From Antedon mediterranea (lineage: Eukaryota > Echinodermata > Crinoidea > Comatulida > Antedonidae), in contig NC_092671.1 of NCBI RefSeq assembly GCF_964355755.1, forward strand, positions 40,499,804-40,563,803: a DNA stretch of 64,000 nucleotides, given 5' to 3'. Shown here in pieces: positions 26,001 to 35,490 of this stretch. Position numbers and translations under genes: made by a program. The notes under the pieces were generated by a model. That model ran no database searches. It was not told where the DNA came from and was given only the letters and a program-made list of their open reading frames with translations. How positions within the stretch are numbered: position 1 is the first letter of the stretch; the number at the start of each line of letters is the position of its first letter.

Positions 26001-29000
26001 AATTTCCCCTTTTTTTCTCTTATTAAAAATGGTTTTTATCGTCAAGGTTTGTATAGTATTACTTGCCATTACCGGTAATCACCAATGTTACATTCAAACT
26101 AACTAGATTAGTATGAAATTAAAGGTCTTAAATTACCTTAACCAAATTAAGTATATCTTTGCTCTCCATCATCGTCCTAAGAAACAGTAAGTCTGTGTTT
26201 TGCGCTTGAACCGTGTCTTTCATACTGTCCAGATTATCCATTATTGTGCTAAGAGCCTTCTCGCCTATCAATAAGAACAACAAAATATTTAGGTTATTGA
26301 TTTATATTGAGCATGTAGCCAGCCTCTTCAGCTTCATGTTAAAAGAAGACATCATCTACAGTTACAGCTGGAAAATATATATTTTCTTCAAGATAATAAT
26401 AGCCATGTATTGAGAATAATCGTGAATTAAAAATCTGAGATAAATAAAGAATATTTATGTAACTTAGAAAATAGTGAATTAAATTGATACTGGTGGTAGA
26501 ACGAGTCTTGTAGGATAAGGACGATAAACCGTATGTCCAGTATACGAGTCTAGCTCATGTGAACCTATTACATCTTTCGAGACGAGTTGGTGGTTACTCT
26601 GGTGTACTAGTACAGCCACTGATCATGACTGGGCCCTCTGGGAGATATTGAACCAGGTATTATAACAAAACACAAAAGAAAATGGCTACACATGGTGTGA
26701 TCACAAAAGCTGCTTAAAATTTATGATGGAAGTTAAATTAAGAACGTACTGTAACTGTTACTCAAAAATGAGAACACTATTTAGCATTGAATTGAATAGA
26801 CAGTATTATAATTTATATTAATATGTGACATTTATTTTTATGAGTAAAAATACAATCTTAGAAATTCTCCAATTTGGGAAGGAAAATGAATCCATGTATG
26901 TACTGTAAGACATTGTCCCAACATGACTATAACAGTAATACTACATACAGTGAAAAAAAGGCAAGAACTATTGATTCTCTCTAACAAAATATGCTACTAA
27001 CTAAGCTAAATGATATTAATAATATTGTCTTAGAAAATCCATACCTTATCCACAAACTACTCGTTAATTGCTTACAATGCTTAAAATTCTTGAGGAGAGA
27101 CAACATAAATCATTGGCAGTAGTACAATTTCCATACGGTCGTTTCCTAATGCTTCAATGCAATGGATTTCAAATTGGAAAACTAAGCGCATATTAGACAG
27201 GAATGGGTAAGCTCACTCATAAAAGACTGTAATTATTATTATTTATAAAATTGATTTTTTTGCTTTCAGAAAACATTTTAAAGTAAGAATCATAAAAATA
27301 ATCCTGTAACATTACTAACAATACAACAAAACAAATGATTAATAGAAATAATAACAAATTGCAATGCTAATTTATTCAACTCCCAAAGAAGCTAATGGAA
27401 CAGTCCTTATAAAACCAGCCTGATTATTGTTTATTCAATAAAACTACTTTTTATTTCCTAACACAATAGGCAATGGTGAATTTAATAAAGTAGTTAAACT
27501 GAAATGCTAACAATCATTGTATTGTTAAATATTCACCATTGAACCATCCTCCATGATTGAACTATTGAATGAATATTGCACTTGTGCTATTGCACATGCT
27601 CAGATGACTTAGTGTAACTGCTGACCTTGTTGTCTAATAATACCAATGTTTTTATTGGCTGAAAGTTTAATTGTTGTTCCTTAAAATCACAAACTCTGCA
27701 TTAAAGTGTGGGTTTGTAGTATTGTAAATATTGTAGTAGTACACACACTAGGCCTAGTTTAAAAACAATGTAAGTATTATTTGTAAGTTATATTCACCAA
27801 CTCATTACACAGACAATTTCTAGGGTTGTTTTTGCTGCTTCTATCTGTTAACTATTCTATTTTTTTTTTCTAATCCATAAAAAGAAACTGTTTACCCAAG
27901 ACAATTGTCGTGTATTTATATAATTATAAAGGTACTTGGAAGAAAGTTTCAAATTGAAGCCATCTAATGTCATGATTTATATTCTATGGCTTAGATCATA
28001 CTGTAGGATAGAAACATTAGGATAGAAACATTAGGATAGAAACATTAGGATAGCAACACTAGGATAGAAACATTAGGATAGAAACATTAGGATAGCAACA
28101 CTAGGATAGAAACATTAGGATAGCAACCTAAAATTGTACATATAATTTCTATCCATCACCATAGAGGGCAGAACTCTAATTAGTTTAAAATTCCAAAAAA
28201 TGCCATAAATAATTCTACTGAAATTATTGTTAAATAAATTTATATTAACAAAAATATTGATTAGTTAGCAGAGATAAGAGAATAACACAGATAGTTGTTC
28301 CATCACAATTATCTGTATGGCTGAACAAATTGAGGGGTATTTAAGCGTAAAAACGTGACGATCAATTGTAGAACGCTAACCACATCATTCAATGGTTAGA
28401 TGGATTTCATACATAGGGTTCAATAGACGGAGTTATGAAAAATTATAATTACTTAACAATAGAAAATCAGCAATTGTAAACAAAACAAATTTGTCAGCAA
28501 CCAGTGAGAAGTCATTCCCAATATCATATAGTACAAAGTGTGTGCAATACAAATATGTAATATATTGTATATTGTTTGTTTCAAATATTTTATATGCATA
28601 CAGTATTTTAATTGCTGATATTTAAAACAATAATGCGTATACTATAATTATTATAGATTATTTACAGATGTGATTTGATTTTCTTCAGTTTCAACATAAG
28701 GTTACAAGACAAAACGAATAAACAGCAACGAATTGTTCACATAATAATAATAATATATTTTCATCTCAAACTAATAAAAGTGGTATTAATTAGTGAATTT
28801 TATTCCTACACATTAAAAACACATGTTGTAAACTGCACTACACTAGATACAGACATAGTCTCAGTTGATAAAGTAACCTGCTAGGTTCAGCCAGACATTA
28901 ACCTCCGCACAGCTGTCGTAAGGTCGCGAGGTCAAAGGAAGATGATTCATATTCATTTCAAATATGTTGGCAACATCCTATATATAAAAATGTTGCAGCA

Positions 29001-29281
29001 ATCATTATATTTAATGTACTTTATAAACCTATTAAATAATAGAAAATTTAATCAGAATTACAAGAAATCAATTCTATTTTTTTTTAAACATTTATACATT
29101 CTTTTGGATTTTATTCAAATAAGAATGAATCTTAAGTACTTACTAAAACAATTTTACCATTCAAAATTATGAATTAAGTTCAACCGTTAATAAATTTGCA
29201 AGTGCAATAGGAAAACTGGCATGACAATTATAATAAAGCAACCTTACCCTCACCGGCCTCAGCCGCTGTGGCACCTGGCAT
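7841..29281 (-). CDS. MAGUK scaffold, MPP2/MPP6 (PALS2/Varicose) type, complete
   Basis: Twelve coding exons: 29248-29281, 26137-26264, 20921-21073, 20581-20730, 20230-20305, 18906-19057, 18471-18602, 12788-12896, 12152-12379, 9301-9503, 8376-8504, 7841-8026. All have AG/GT borders and phases that match, giving 559 codons against about 540 in vertebrate MPP6. Order: L27 (residues ~12-105), PDZ (~145-235), SH3 (~240-300), basic Hook-like linker, guanylate-kinase-like domain (~355-555) ending WVPVSWVY. Hallmarks are [13 protein letters not shown] and GGMIDKQG (PDZ), WWQ and GLIPSQ (SH3), and [11 protein letters not shown] (P-loop-like). MPP/PALS proteins are non-catalytic membrane scaffolds at cell junctions that pair through L27 domains. 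MPP2/6 rather than MPP7 is favoured by the PDZ sequence. Exon 5 has an amplified donor site (see 19715-20262). Confidence 0.93.
8376..8504 (-). CDS. MPP-like exon 11: GUK-like domain
   Basis: This is a 129-bp, phase 0/0 exon encoding [17 protein letters not shown] and [11 protein letters not shown]. The acceptor follows an uninterrupted T tract and the donor is GTAAG. Confidence 0.93.
8645..9108. repeat. 32-bp minisatellite, ~14 copies, in intron 10
   Basis: The unit is AGCCCTATACAAAGCC plus TATATGGCCATATATA. Several units are shortened by two bases at TATATA, and a few have larger changes (around 9000-9100). TATATGGCCATATA is a perfect palindrome, so each unit holds a small dyad. It ends ~190 bp from exon 10. 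Confidence 0.9.
9301..9503 (-). CDS. MPP-like exon 10: GUK-like core
   Basis: The exon encodes [31 protein letters not shown] and MCVLDVNPQ, the nucleotide/phosphate-binding core of guanylate kinases as conserved in MAGUKs. The family's GUK domain binds partners rather than catalysing. Acceptor CTAG, donor GTAGGC; phase 1 in, phase 0 out. Confidence 0.93.
9510..12100. other. MPP-like intron 9, mostly unique AT-rich sequence
   Basis: No supported gene. It contains a TAGGCCTA-rich patch at about 10255-10450 and the MITE at 11442-11602. The remainder shows no recognisable element. Confidence 0.6.
11442..11602. mobile_element. pogo/Tigger-like MITE with TA target duplication
   Basis: The ends are CAGTCTACTCTCCCAATACC and CGGTATTGGGAGAGTTAACTG, flanked by TA (11440-11441, 11603-11604). 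It is the same family as 3097-3253, and the interior also repeats the AAAACCGGA motif. Non-coding, in an intron. Confidence 0.75.
12152..12379 (-). CDS. MPP-like exon 9: Hook-like linker and GUK P-loop
   Basis: The acceptor TTTTAATAG ends at 12380. The exon begins with a lysine-rich linker ([15 protein letters not shown]) and continues [14 protein letters not shown] then [18 protein letters not shown], which is highly characteristic of MPP2/6. The donor GTAAGT splits the Ser codon after AIA. The internal ATG is not the start; splicing brings in the upstream exons. Confidence 0.93.
12460..12605. repeat. SINE-like / MITE-end fragment
   Basis: A tRNA-like stretch (AACTTAATGGTTGCC and, later, GTTCAATCC) is followed by TAATAAAGTTTGATAGTGTGG, which resembles the terminal sequence of the MITE at window position 1. 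It is degraded and its assignment is weak. Confidence 0.3.
12788..12896 (-). CDS. MPP-like exon 8: end of SH3
   Basis: The exon encodes [19 protein letters not shown] and [17 protein letters not shown]-xLxExR is the end of the MAGUK SH3 domain. Phase 0 in, phase 1 out; donor GTAAGA. Confidence 0.92.
13263..17202. repeat. 51-bp satellite array, roughly 77 copies, in intron 7
   Basis: The consensus unit is CACTTGATGCTGTATACCAG, CAGACTTAAACATTACAC, ATAATATGTGTAG. Variants include loss of a GCA triplet (CCAGGCTTAAAC or CCAGACTTAAAC), G for C in GATGGTG, T for C in TATACTAG, and loss of ATA. ACACATAATATGTGT is a 15-bp palindrome in nearly every unit; the short form ACACATATGTGT is a perfect 12-bp palindrome. 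Because 51 is divisible by 3, long minus-strand reading frames arise (13108-17181); these are by-products of the repeat. Higher-order alternation of C-type and G-type units is visible around 15240-15960. Confidence 0.97.
17681..18302. mobile_element. 622-bp TIR element with TA target duplication
   Basis: The ends AAGGCCAATTTACACAGACG and CGTCTGTGTAAATTGGCCTT are perfect inverted repeats. Similarity continues for ~40 bp (AGCGGTAACGGTAAGCGGTAA) and more weakly to ~110 bp, where CATTTACACAG recurs. TA flanks both ends (17679-17680, 18303-18304). It splits an older AT-rich repeat. No transposase frame; a non-autonomous DNA transposon of unassigned superfamily. Confidence 0.85.
18471..18602 (-). 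CDS. MPP-like exon 7: SH3 domain
   Basis: This 132-bp, phase 0/0 exon encodes [35 protein letters not shown] and DDANWWQ. The ALYDY-equivalent AHFSFDP and the paired Trp are SH3 signatures of the MPP family. Confidence 0.93.
18906..19057 (-). CDS. MPP-like exon 6: PDZ, second half
   Basis: The exon encodes [16 protein letters not shown] and [19 protein letters not shown], the strands and alpha-B helix following the GGMIDKQG turn. Phase 1 in, joining directly to any of the repeated donors of exon 5; donor GTAAGT. Confidence 0.93.
19120..19420. repeat. ~125-bp tandem repeat, three copies
   Basis: Each copy contains GGAGAGCTGATTTGATAGT, a CTTAGCA...GGCAAT segment, TGCACCTCTGCCTTGTGTAT and TGATGTTGATTGAAAA. 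A related pair occurs at 21925-22085 (TTGATAGTGCTTAGCACTCA, CTTCAGGTTGCTGCACC). Family unknown; intron 5. Confidence 0.75.
19425..19605. mobile_element. 181-bp MITE with TA target duplication
   Basis: The ends AAGCTTGATTCCCACTAG and, reversed, AAGCGTGGTTCCCACTAG are inverted repeats flanked by TA (19423-19424, 19606-19607). Inner CGTAACGCA...ACGCAACGCAAG mirrors TTGCGCTGCGTTACG. Partial copy at 3646-3769. Confidence 0.7.
19715..20262 (-). repeat. 36-bp minisatellite made of a PDZ exon end plus its 5' splice site
   Basis: Each unit on the minus strand reads TTTTACAAGGAGGCATGATA then GATAAGCAAGGTAAGG, that is the codons for LQGGMIDKQ, the last exon G and the GTAAGG donor. Identical donors follow exon-end positions 20230, 20194, 20158, 20122, 20086, 20050, 20010 and then every 36 bp from 19974 to 19722, 15 in all. 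The units are essentially identical, so the expansion is recent or homogenised. One 4-bp insertion (GATA) sits in the seventh unit and creates MIDR-stop. Splicing from donors 1-6 keeps the frame and adds 0-5 blocks of [12 protein letters not shown]. Confidence 0.95.
20230..20305 (-). CDS. MPP-like exon 5: PDZ, first half (alternative ends possible to 20050)
   Basis: The acceptor ATTTCAG ends at 20306. The shortest exon is 76 bp and encodes [18 protein letters not shown] then GGMIDKQ plus one base, leaving in phase 1. That form joins to [10 protein letters not shown] exactly as in vertebrate MPP6. Longer forms of 112, 148, 184, 220 or 256 bp would use downstream copies of the donor. Confidence 0.9.
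20581..20730 (-). CDS. MPP-like exon 4: L27-PDZ linker and start of PDZ
   Basis: This is a 150-bp, phase 0/0 exon. [15 protein letters not shown] continues the second L27 segment; [14 protein letters not shown] begins the PDZ strand A. Acceptor TTTTAG, donor GTAAGTG. Confidence 0.92.
20921..21073 (-). CDS. MPP-like exon 3: L27 region
   Basis: This is a 153-bp, phase 0/0 exon encoding [30 protein letters not shown] and [10 protein letters not shown], which matches the MPP2/6 L27 arrangement. L27 domains mediate heterotetramer assembly with partners such as LIN7. Confidence 0.92.
21925..22085. repeat. Two-copy tandem repeat with AAT microsatellite
   Basis: TTGATAGTGCTTAGCACTCA, GGCAATCTTCAGGTT and GCACCTTGTCAAATAGTTG occur twice ~78 bp apart, each followed by AATAATAAT. 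It is related to the triple repeat at 19120-19420. Confidence 0.7.
24235..24271. repeat. Perfect 13-bp-arm hairpin
   Basis: CTAGATGGTACGC at 24235 pairs with GCGTACCATCTAG ending at 24271, with loop TCGCTTCGCTC. CG-rich loops of this type resemble the centre of foldback elements such as 6803-6964. Confidence 0.6.
24648..25426. repeat. Direct repeat pair (~85 bp) about 0.7 kb apart
   Basis: 24648-24735 and 25340-25426 share AAACCACCTCTATTCGGGG-type sequence, AATTCGATTTAATCGTCAAT and CTAACTCAACTTAATTAGTA with ~85% similarity. Flanking pair 24180-24240/25558-25605 shares ACAATAGGCCAAAATGGCT. The 1.4-kb block may be one element or a segmental duplication. Confidence 0.5.
25702..26010. repeat. 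Two-copy direct repeat, ~190-bp period
   Basis: GTACACAGCAACTTTCATTG and TTATAGCAAATCTTCTGATT recur in the second copy with small changes. Confidence 0.55.
26137..26264 (-). CDS. MPP-like exon 2: first L27 segment
   Basis: The exon encodes [28 protein letters not shown] and SKDILNLVK, the N-terminal L27 helices of MPP2/6. Phase 1 in, phase 0 out; acceptor TTGATAG, donor GTAATT. Confidence 0.92.
26493..26646 (+). repeat. SINE body copy (family of 1672-1925)
   Basis: Reverse-complemented relative to the copy at 1680-1835: ACTGGTGGTAGAACGAGTCT, AGGATAAGGAC, AGCTCATGTGAAC, GTACTAGTACA and CTGGGCCCTCTGGG occur in the same order. The tRNA-like head is absent, so the copy is 5' truncated. Confidence 0.7.
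28014..28125. repeat. 14-bp tandem repeat, ~8 copies
   Basis: The unit is AGGATAGAAACATT, with variant AGGATAGCAACACT. It lies in intron 1 of the MPP-like gene. Confidence 0.85.
29248..29281 (-). CDS. MPP-like exon 1 coding part and start codon
   Basis: The ATG at 29279-29281 sits in GCCACCATGC, a strong Kozak context. It encodes [11 protein letters not shown] plus one base before donor GTAAGG. A TTTCAG acceptor ends at 29299, 17 bases upstream of the ATG, so the 5' UTR is itself spliced and at least one non-coding exon lies further right. Confidence 0.85.
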
Positions 29282-29376
29282 GGTGGCGAAGATTTATCCT
29301 GAAATTTTGATAACAATACAATGTTTTTAATAACACATACATTTTAGTTCATACTCAAACTGTCTATTTCAAAATT

Positions 29377-30893
29377 GGGCGCTAATGCAGTTTCGTACCC
29401 ACCCCTTAAAATTACTCAAAATGATTTCAATACTTCATCTAGCCTACTCACGAGTTGTCTTCAGCATTCAGCAAGCATAAAATGGTAAAATATCGATAAT
29501 CTTATTTATAACTATTTTTAATCAATTAATAATTGAGCACCCTTCAGAAATCCATCGCCAGCTTAGCTTCGCGAAAATCATCGCTAGGCCTGCCGATGAA
29601 AGTACGGAAGCCTCATAGGGCATCGATCTATAGAGGACGCTGTTATGATCATATTATGGCGATAATAAAATATTTTTTACATGTTCCTTGTGAAACGGAT
29701 TTTAAGTTTTTTTCATAAAGAAATATTTTGTGTTTAATTATATTGTTAATTTTTAGAAATTCTATTTATTTTGAATGTTGTGTGTTATTGTCTTGTCGAA
29801 TTATATTTTTTGTAAGGGTCCCTAATGATCAGCTTCGGCTGGATGGACCACCCTCATAAAATATTGTTGAAATAAATTAATGAATAGTTGCTTCATTATT
29901 TAATGTTTTATTTGATTTTATTAATAAACACAACAGGAAAGAAGATAAAAAAGAAGAAATGAAAGACATGAAATGATGTATTCAGTGTCAGCAGAAGTAA
30001 AATAAATTCTAGTAATTGATGGAAAACATTTTTATTATAATTATTGTATTACTGTACATTACATTTCAATAAATTATATTTTTCTGTTTTTGTTGCATTT
30101 TCTATCTCCATGTATTTTGAAGAGGTCTTTCATAGGTGAATAAAAATGTTAATTAATAATAATATACTTCTATAAAATCTTAAAACAGGGAAACCATTAG
30201 CGTTTCTAGTATAGCTAGTGATAACAAATACTAAAACAATTAATTCGTCATAGCTTGATTATTGTGTTAACATTAACAATGTAACTCAGGAATGAAGTAC
30301 TGTAATTCTTTTTATTCATTTCATTTATTTATTTGACCTACAAACCATAATGTAAAATAAACTAAAACAGAGGAAAATTGGTCAGTACTTATATCTTCAA
30401 GAGTCAGCAGTTCCATATTTATCTTCTTTTCTGTGTGAAATTCTACTAGTAAAATGAAAGAACAAATTAAAAACATAACATAATTATGATGATACCCACA
30501 ATGATGAATACAGCAATTGTATAGTTTTTCTTTTCGTTATTAAAAATACGAAACGCATGTCGGAAATAATGAAAATTATAATTATTTGGTGCGTGCTTTA
30601 AACGTTAGTAACTACGCCCTCTATAGAACCAAACTGTTTACTCTATTAATAGAGTTAATGTCCTGTGAGGCCTCCGTACTTTTATCGGCAGGCCTAGCGA
30701 TGATTTTCGCGAAGCTAAGCTGGCGATGTATTTCCGAAGGGTGCTCAGTATTAATTGATTAAAAATAGTTTTAAATAAAAAATTATCGATTTTTTCAATT
30801 TTATGATTGCAGAATGTTGTAGACAACTCGTGATTTTGAGTAATTTTAAGGGGTGGGTACGAAACTGCATTAGCGCCCAAAATTGTGACTTTT
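29377..30893. repeat. Inverted duplication upstream of the MPP-like start
   Basis: 29377-29640 and 30632-30893 are reverse complements over ~250 bp at roughly 85% identity. Both include GCGCTAATGCAGTTTCGTAC, CCACCCCTTAAAATTACTCA, TCGCCAGCTTAGCTTCGCGA and ATCGCTAGGCCTGCCGAT. The left arm has an extra ~26 bp. The ~1-kb spacer is AT-rich and shows nothing recognisable. The position suggests involvement with the 5' UTR or promoter of the MPP-like gene, but that is inference. Confidence 0.8.
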
Positions 30894-31751
30894 TAACAAT
30901 TTACACTTTACTGAATTTAAAAAAAACAACATTATTTTATTTTCAATTGTTTCTTTAAAATAAAAGCAATATTACTTAAATATAGTGTAGATTTTCAATC
31001 TACAATTCTGCCACATAATTGTTTTTTAAAAGAAGAAAAATAAACTACCTTCTTTAAAAAAAATGTCAAGTTAACAATCTATTTATAGAAGTTAGTAATA
31101 TAAATACGGTAGTATACTGTAGAAGCCTTCTATAAATATATATAGGCCAGCTATTTATTTAGTAAGTCTGTAGTAAGGTGTTTCTTAATATGTATTCATT
31201 GTTACAGCACACACACATTGTGACTGATAGCTTAAGCCTTAATTGGTCTACTATTTGCATACACATTTAAAAAATTACGTCTTACTTATATATCTTCAAA
31301 ATGCCTTACCCTTTTCTATAGCTGAAATCAATAAAAAAAAAAACAACAGCTTTCGATTTGTGTGTGTATTGTTGCTGTTGGTGGAGAGATGCGGCTCCTC
31401 CGTGTGTGACACTGTGTGTACCATAAAAGGTCAAACTTGACCATGCTTCGTTGCACACGTACACATATCACTGGTGGCGCGCTATAGATTTTTTAATGAA
31501 TCAGAGAGAACATAGTCAATAGAAAGTGACTATGGAGAGAATAATCAGTCATACACTTGTTTATTTATTTTTTATCAAAGATAGTGCAAAGATAGTCAAC
31601 TAGTGCTAGCCAGGACTTAAACTAGAACTATAAAAATAAACCTGGCTAGTGACGAGGGCGTATCCTCATACTTCGGTTTGGGTTTAGTTTTGCAATATTT
31701 ATTAGTTTGTTATTTTATCATTATAATCAGGTATATAAAATATACCAAATT
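30894..31751. other. Intergenic stretch
   Basis: No supported gene. A short inverted pair (CTAGCCAGG near 31609 and CCTGGCTAG near 31638) resembles the ends of the composite repeat that follows. Confidence 0.5.
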
Positions 31752-32039
31752 GGCTAGTTGAGAATTCTCAACTATTACCACAGTACGCCTGTACGACGAA
31801 GCCTACCGGTATAATGGGATAGGCTGATTTCCTTCTTAACTTAAGGGGTCATTTAATTATGATTGGTAGTAAAGGAAATTTACTGCAATCCTATTGGATG
31901 GTAAGGTGGTAGTAGGACCATGTCCATCCCATTGCAGTAATAAAGTTGAGCCACCTGCAACCATTAAAATGTCCTACCATGCTAATGTAGGAGTGGGGAA
32001 ATGTTATGCTTACTACTGTTTCTTTTAATAATTTAGTAC

Positions 32040-34190
32040 AATTAATAAGAATAAAGAATACACTTAACAATATACAACAAATAACATTAATGTACGATGT
32101 AGTTTAACACTGTTCTCAACTATAGTCATTTTGGTATACTTGAGCACATTGATAAAGAATAGGATAAACTTAACAATATACAACAACTAACATTAAGGTA
32201 CGATTCCATTTAACACTGTTCTCAACTATAGTCATTTTGGTATACTTGAGCACAGTGATAAAGAATAGGATAAACTTAACAATATACAACAACAATGTAC
32301 GATCCCGTTTAACACTGTTCTCAACTATAGTCATTTTGGTATACTAGAGCACAGTGATAAAGAATAGGATAAACTTAACAATATACAACAAATAACATTA
32401 ATGTACGATCCAGTTTAACACTGTTCTCAACTATAAGTTTGTTCGATTCCTGTCTAATAACTGTGTTAATTTTGCCTTTTCCATTGATTCTGTCAGCAAT
32501 CGTCGAACGATATCTGATATGGTTTTTTTATATAATATTTTAAATTCTAAATATGACTGTTCATTAATTTCACTATTTAGTTGAAATGTTCCTGGTCGTA
32601 CACGAAATAGACATTTATTGCATATTCCTTTCAGCCGTGTCGACTGTACTAAGAGGGGACTTTTTCATAGACTACCTTATACATTTAATAATCTAAATAG
32701 CAATCATATCGATATTTTTAATGATAGACTTGGTTATTTTAAGAGGACGATTATGTGTTCACTTCTTGAACAGCCTGCATAACCTGTTTTAATTGAAATT
32801 GTTTATGGCTTGCCGATCTATGTTTTATATATATATATATATATTTTATCTGTATTTTATTGTTAAGCGTTTTTGATGTTGTATTGTTTTATGTTTCAAA
32901 CCTGTTAGTGGCGGTATTTATCGCTGTTGGTTTTGATTGAATAAAATAAAATAAAATAAAATAAAATATAGTCATTTTGGTATACTTGAGCACAGTGATA
33001 AAGAATAGGATAAACTTAACAATATACAACAAATAACATCAATGTACGATCCCGTTTAACACTGTTCTCAACTATAGTCATTTTGGTATACTTGAGCACA
33101 GTGATAAAGAATAGGATAAACTTAATAATATACAACAAATAACATTAATGTACGATCCCGTTTAACACTGTTCTCAACTATAGTCATTTTGGTATACTTG
33201 AGCACAGTGATAAAGAATAGGATAAACTTAACAATATACAACAAAAAAACATTAATGTACGATCCAGTTTAACACTGTTCTCAACTATAGTCATTTTGGT
33301 ATACTTGAGAACAGTTATAAAGAATAGGATAAACTTAACAATATACAACAAAAAACATTAATGTACGATCCCGTTTAACACTGTTCTCAACTATAGTCAT
33401 TTTGGTATACTTGAGCAGTGATAAAGAATAGGATAAACTTAACAATATACAACAAAAAACATTAATGTACGATCCCGTTTAACACTGTTCTCGACTATAG
33501 TCATTTTGGTATACTTGAGAACAGTGATAAAGAATAGGATAAACTTAACAATATACAACAAAAAAACATTAATGTACGACGATCCAGTTTAACACTGTTC
33601 TCAACTATAGTCATTTTGGTATACTTGAGAACAGTTATAAAGAATAGGATAAACTTAACAATATACAACAAAAAACATTAATGTACGATCCCGTTTAACA
33701 CTGTTCTCAACTATAGTCATTTTGGTATACTTGAGCAGTGATAAAGAATAGGACAAACTTAACAATATACAACAAATAACATTAATGTACGATCCAGTTT
33801 AACACTGTTCTCAACTATAGTCATTTTGGTATACTTGAGCAGTGATAAAGAATAGGACAAACTTAATAATATACAACAAATAACATTAATGTACGATCTA
33901 GTTTACCACTGTTCTCAACTATAGTCATTTTGGTATACTTGAGCATAGTGATAAAGAATAGGATAAACTTAACAATATACAACAAAAAACATTAATGTAC
34001 GATCCCGTTTAACACTGTTCTCGACTATAGTCATTTTGGTATACTTGAGAACAGTGATAAAGAATAGGATAAACTTAACAATATACAACAAATAACATTA
34101 ATGTACACGATTCTGTTTAACACTGTTCTCAACTATAGTCATTTTCATATACTTGAGCACAGTGATAATATGAAAAACATAATAACACTA
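32040..34190 (+). repeat. ~105-bp satellite, ~15 units, direct orientation
   Basis: The unit includes TATAGTCATTTTGGTATACT, TGAGCACAGTGATAAAGAAT, AGGATAAACTTAACAATATA and TTTAACACTGTTCTCAAC. Each unit has a 10-bp dyad (CTCAACTATA/TATACTTGAG). The array is interrupted by a LINE 3' end at 32436-32966. Confidence 0.9.
32436..32966 (+). mobile_element. 5'-truncated LINE 3' end inserted in the satellite
   Basis: The insertion ends in (AATAA)n-like AATAAAATAAAATAAAATA and is flanked by TATA, after which the satellite unit resumes exactly where it stopped. Before the tail, one frame contains RNRHLLHIPFSRVDCTKRG, similar to the C-terminal region of several non-LTR reverse transcriptase ORFs. A related tail with GCTGTTGG occurs at 36512-36590 (inverted). 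Confidence 0.75.
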
Positions 34191-35490
34191 TAATATTTGT
34201 AGATGAATGACGCGGACACATACATATGTTCATAAGTAATTGATATAAATTGACTTTTAAAAGTGGAATTAACACAAATGATTGTAGATAAATATGACGT
34301 GAATTGCACGTACATTATGTTGATGAGTAGTATATTTATATAAATCTACTTTGAAAAGTGAAATAACACTAATATTTGTAGATGAATATGACTTGGACAC
34401 GATTTACATATATGTTGATGCGTATATTGATATAAATCGACTTTTAAAAGTGAAATAACACTAATATTTGTAGATGAATATGAATGACGTGGACACGTAC
34501 GGTACATAATGTTGATGAGTAATATTGATATAAAGCGACTTTTAAAAGTGAAATAACACTATTGATTGTAGATGAATATGACGTGGACAAGTACATTTAT
34601 TGATGAGTATTTTGATATAAATCGACTTTTAAAAGTGAAATAACACTATTAGTTGTACACTATTGATCATATATGAATATGACGTGAATTGCACGTACAT
34701 ATGTTGATGAGTAGGCCTATATTGATATAATTGACTTCGAAAAGTGAAATAACACTGATTTGTAAATGAATATGACGTGGACAAGTACATTTATTGATGA
34801 GTAACTTGATAAATCGACTTTTAAAAGTGAAATAACACTAATATTTATAGATGAATATGACGTGCACACGTACATATGTTGATGAGTATATTGATATAAA
34901 TCGACTTTTAAAAGTGGAATTAACACTATTGATTGTAGACGTGAATTGCACGTACATATGTTGATGAGTGTATTGATATAAATCGACTAAACGTTAAATA
35001 ACACTATATCTTGTACAAGTACCCTCACTTGCACTGATGAAGGGCTAGTGTTGCCCGAAAACTCTGCTAACTTTTCTGGCTGTTTTACTTTATCGTTTTG
35101 ATTTAGCTTTTTTCGCTTCTTTTTTTGTATTTCCATTGAGACCACAGCATTGTTATTATTTCAGTATTTTGCCTTTGAATTTACTAATATTAAAAGTGAA
35201 ATAACACTAATGACTGTAGATGATATGACATTTATGTTGATGTATATATTTTTGTATATATAATATGCACACGTACATACGTTGATAGGTATTGATATAA
35301 ATAGATTTTTAAAAGTACGGTAATAGACACTTTATTTGTAGATGAATACGACATGGACAAGTTGCAATAAATTCTATCGTTATATCGTATGTTGATGAGT
35401 ATTGATATAAATCGACTTTTTAAAAGTGGAATAACACTAAAATGTATAGATGGATATGGCCTCAACAAGTATTGTATTAAGCGGTACTGT
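34190..35490. repeat. ~90-bp satellite, ~13 diverged units
   Basis: The units share GATGAATATGACGTGGACA, GTACATATGTTGATGAGTA, TTGATATAAATCGAC and TTTTAAAAGTGAAATAACAC. They are more diverged than the neighbouring ~105-bp units. A unique ~170-bp stretch interrupts at about 35015-35190. Confidence 0.85.

Larger units (their letters stand above)
21080..26130. other. MPP-like intron 2
   Basis: No supported coding sequence. It holds the related repeat pair at 21925-22085, the dispersed 37-bp repeat copy at 22633-22671, a short tandem duplication around 22985-23060 (unit with AGCTGCTTGTACAA, TACTGTTTGACTTGA), the hairpin at 24235-24271, two direct-repeat pairs (24180-24240 with 25558-25605; 24648-24735 with 25340-25426), and a two-copy repeat at 25702-26010. 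These look like fragments of old transposons. Confidence 0.55.

Noticed and set aside
29533-30880. Similar 30-residue frames in both arms of the inverted duplication (IASLASRKSSLGLP)
   Set aside because: All base differences I see between the arms within this frame change the amino acid, the opposite of what coding constraint would give. The similarity is due to the DNA duplication.
34190-35490. Hammerhead ribozyme in the ~90-bp satellite (TTGATGAG ... GTGAAA)
   Set aside because: The core would need CTGATGA with a single stem II before CGAAA; here the core differs and two separate hairpins occupy the interval.
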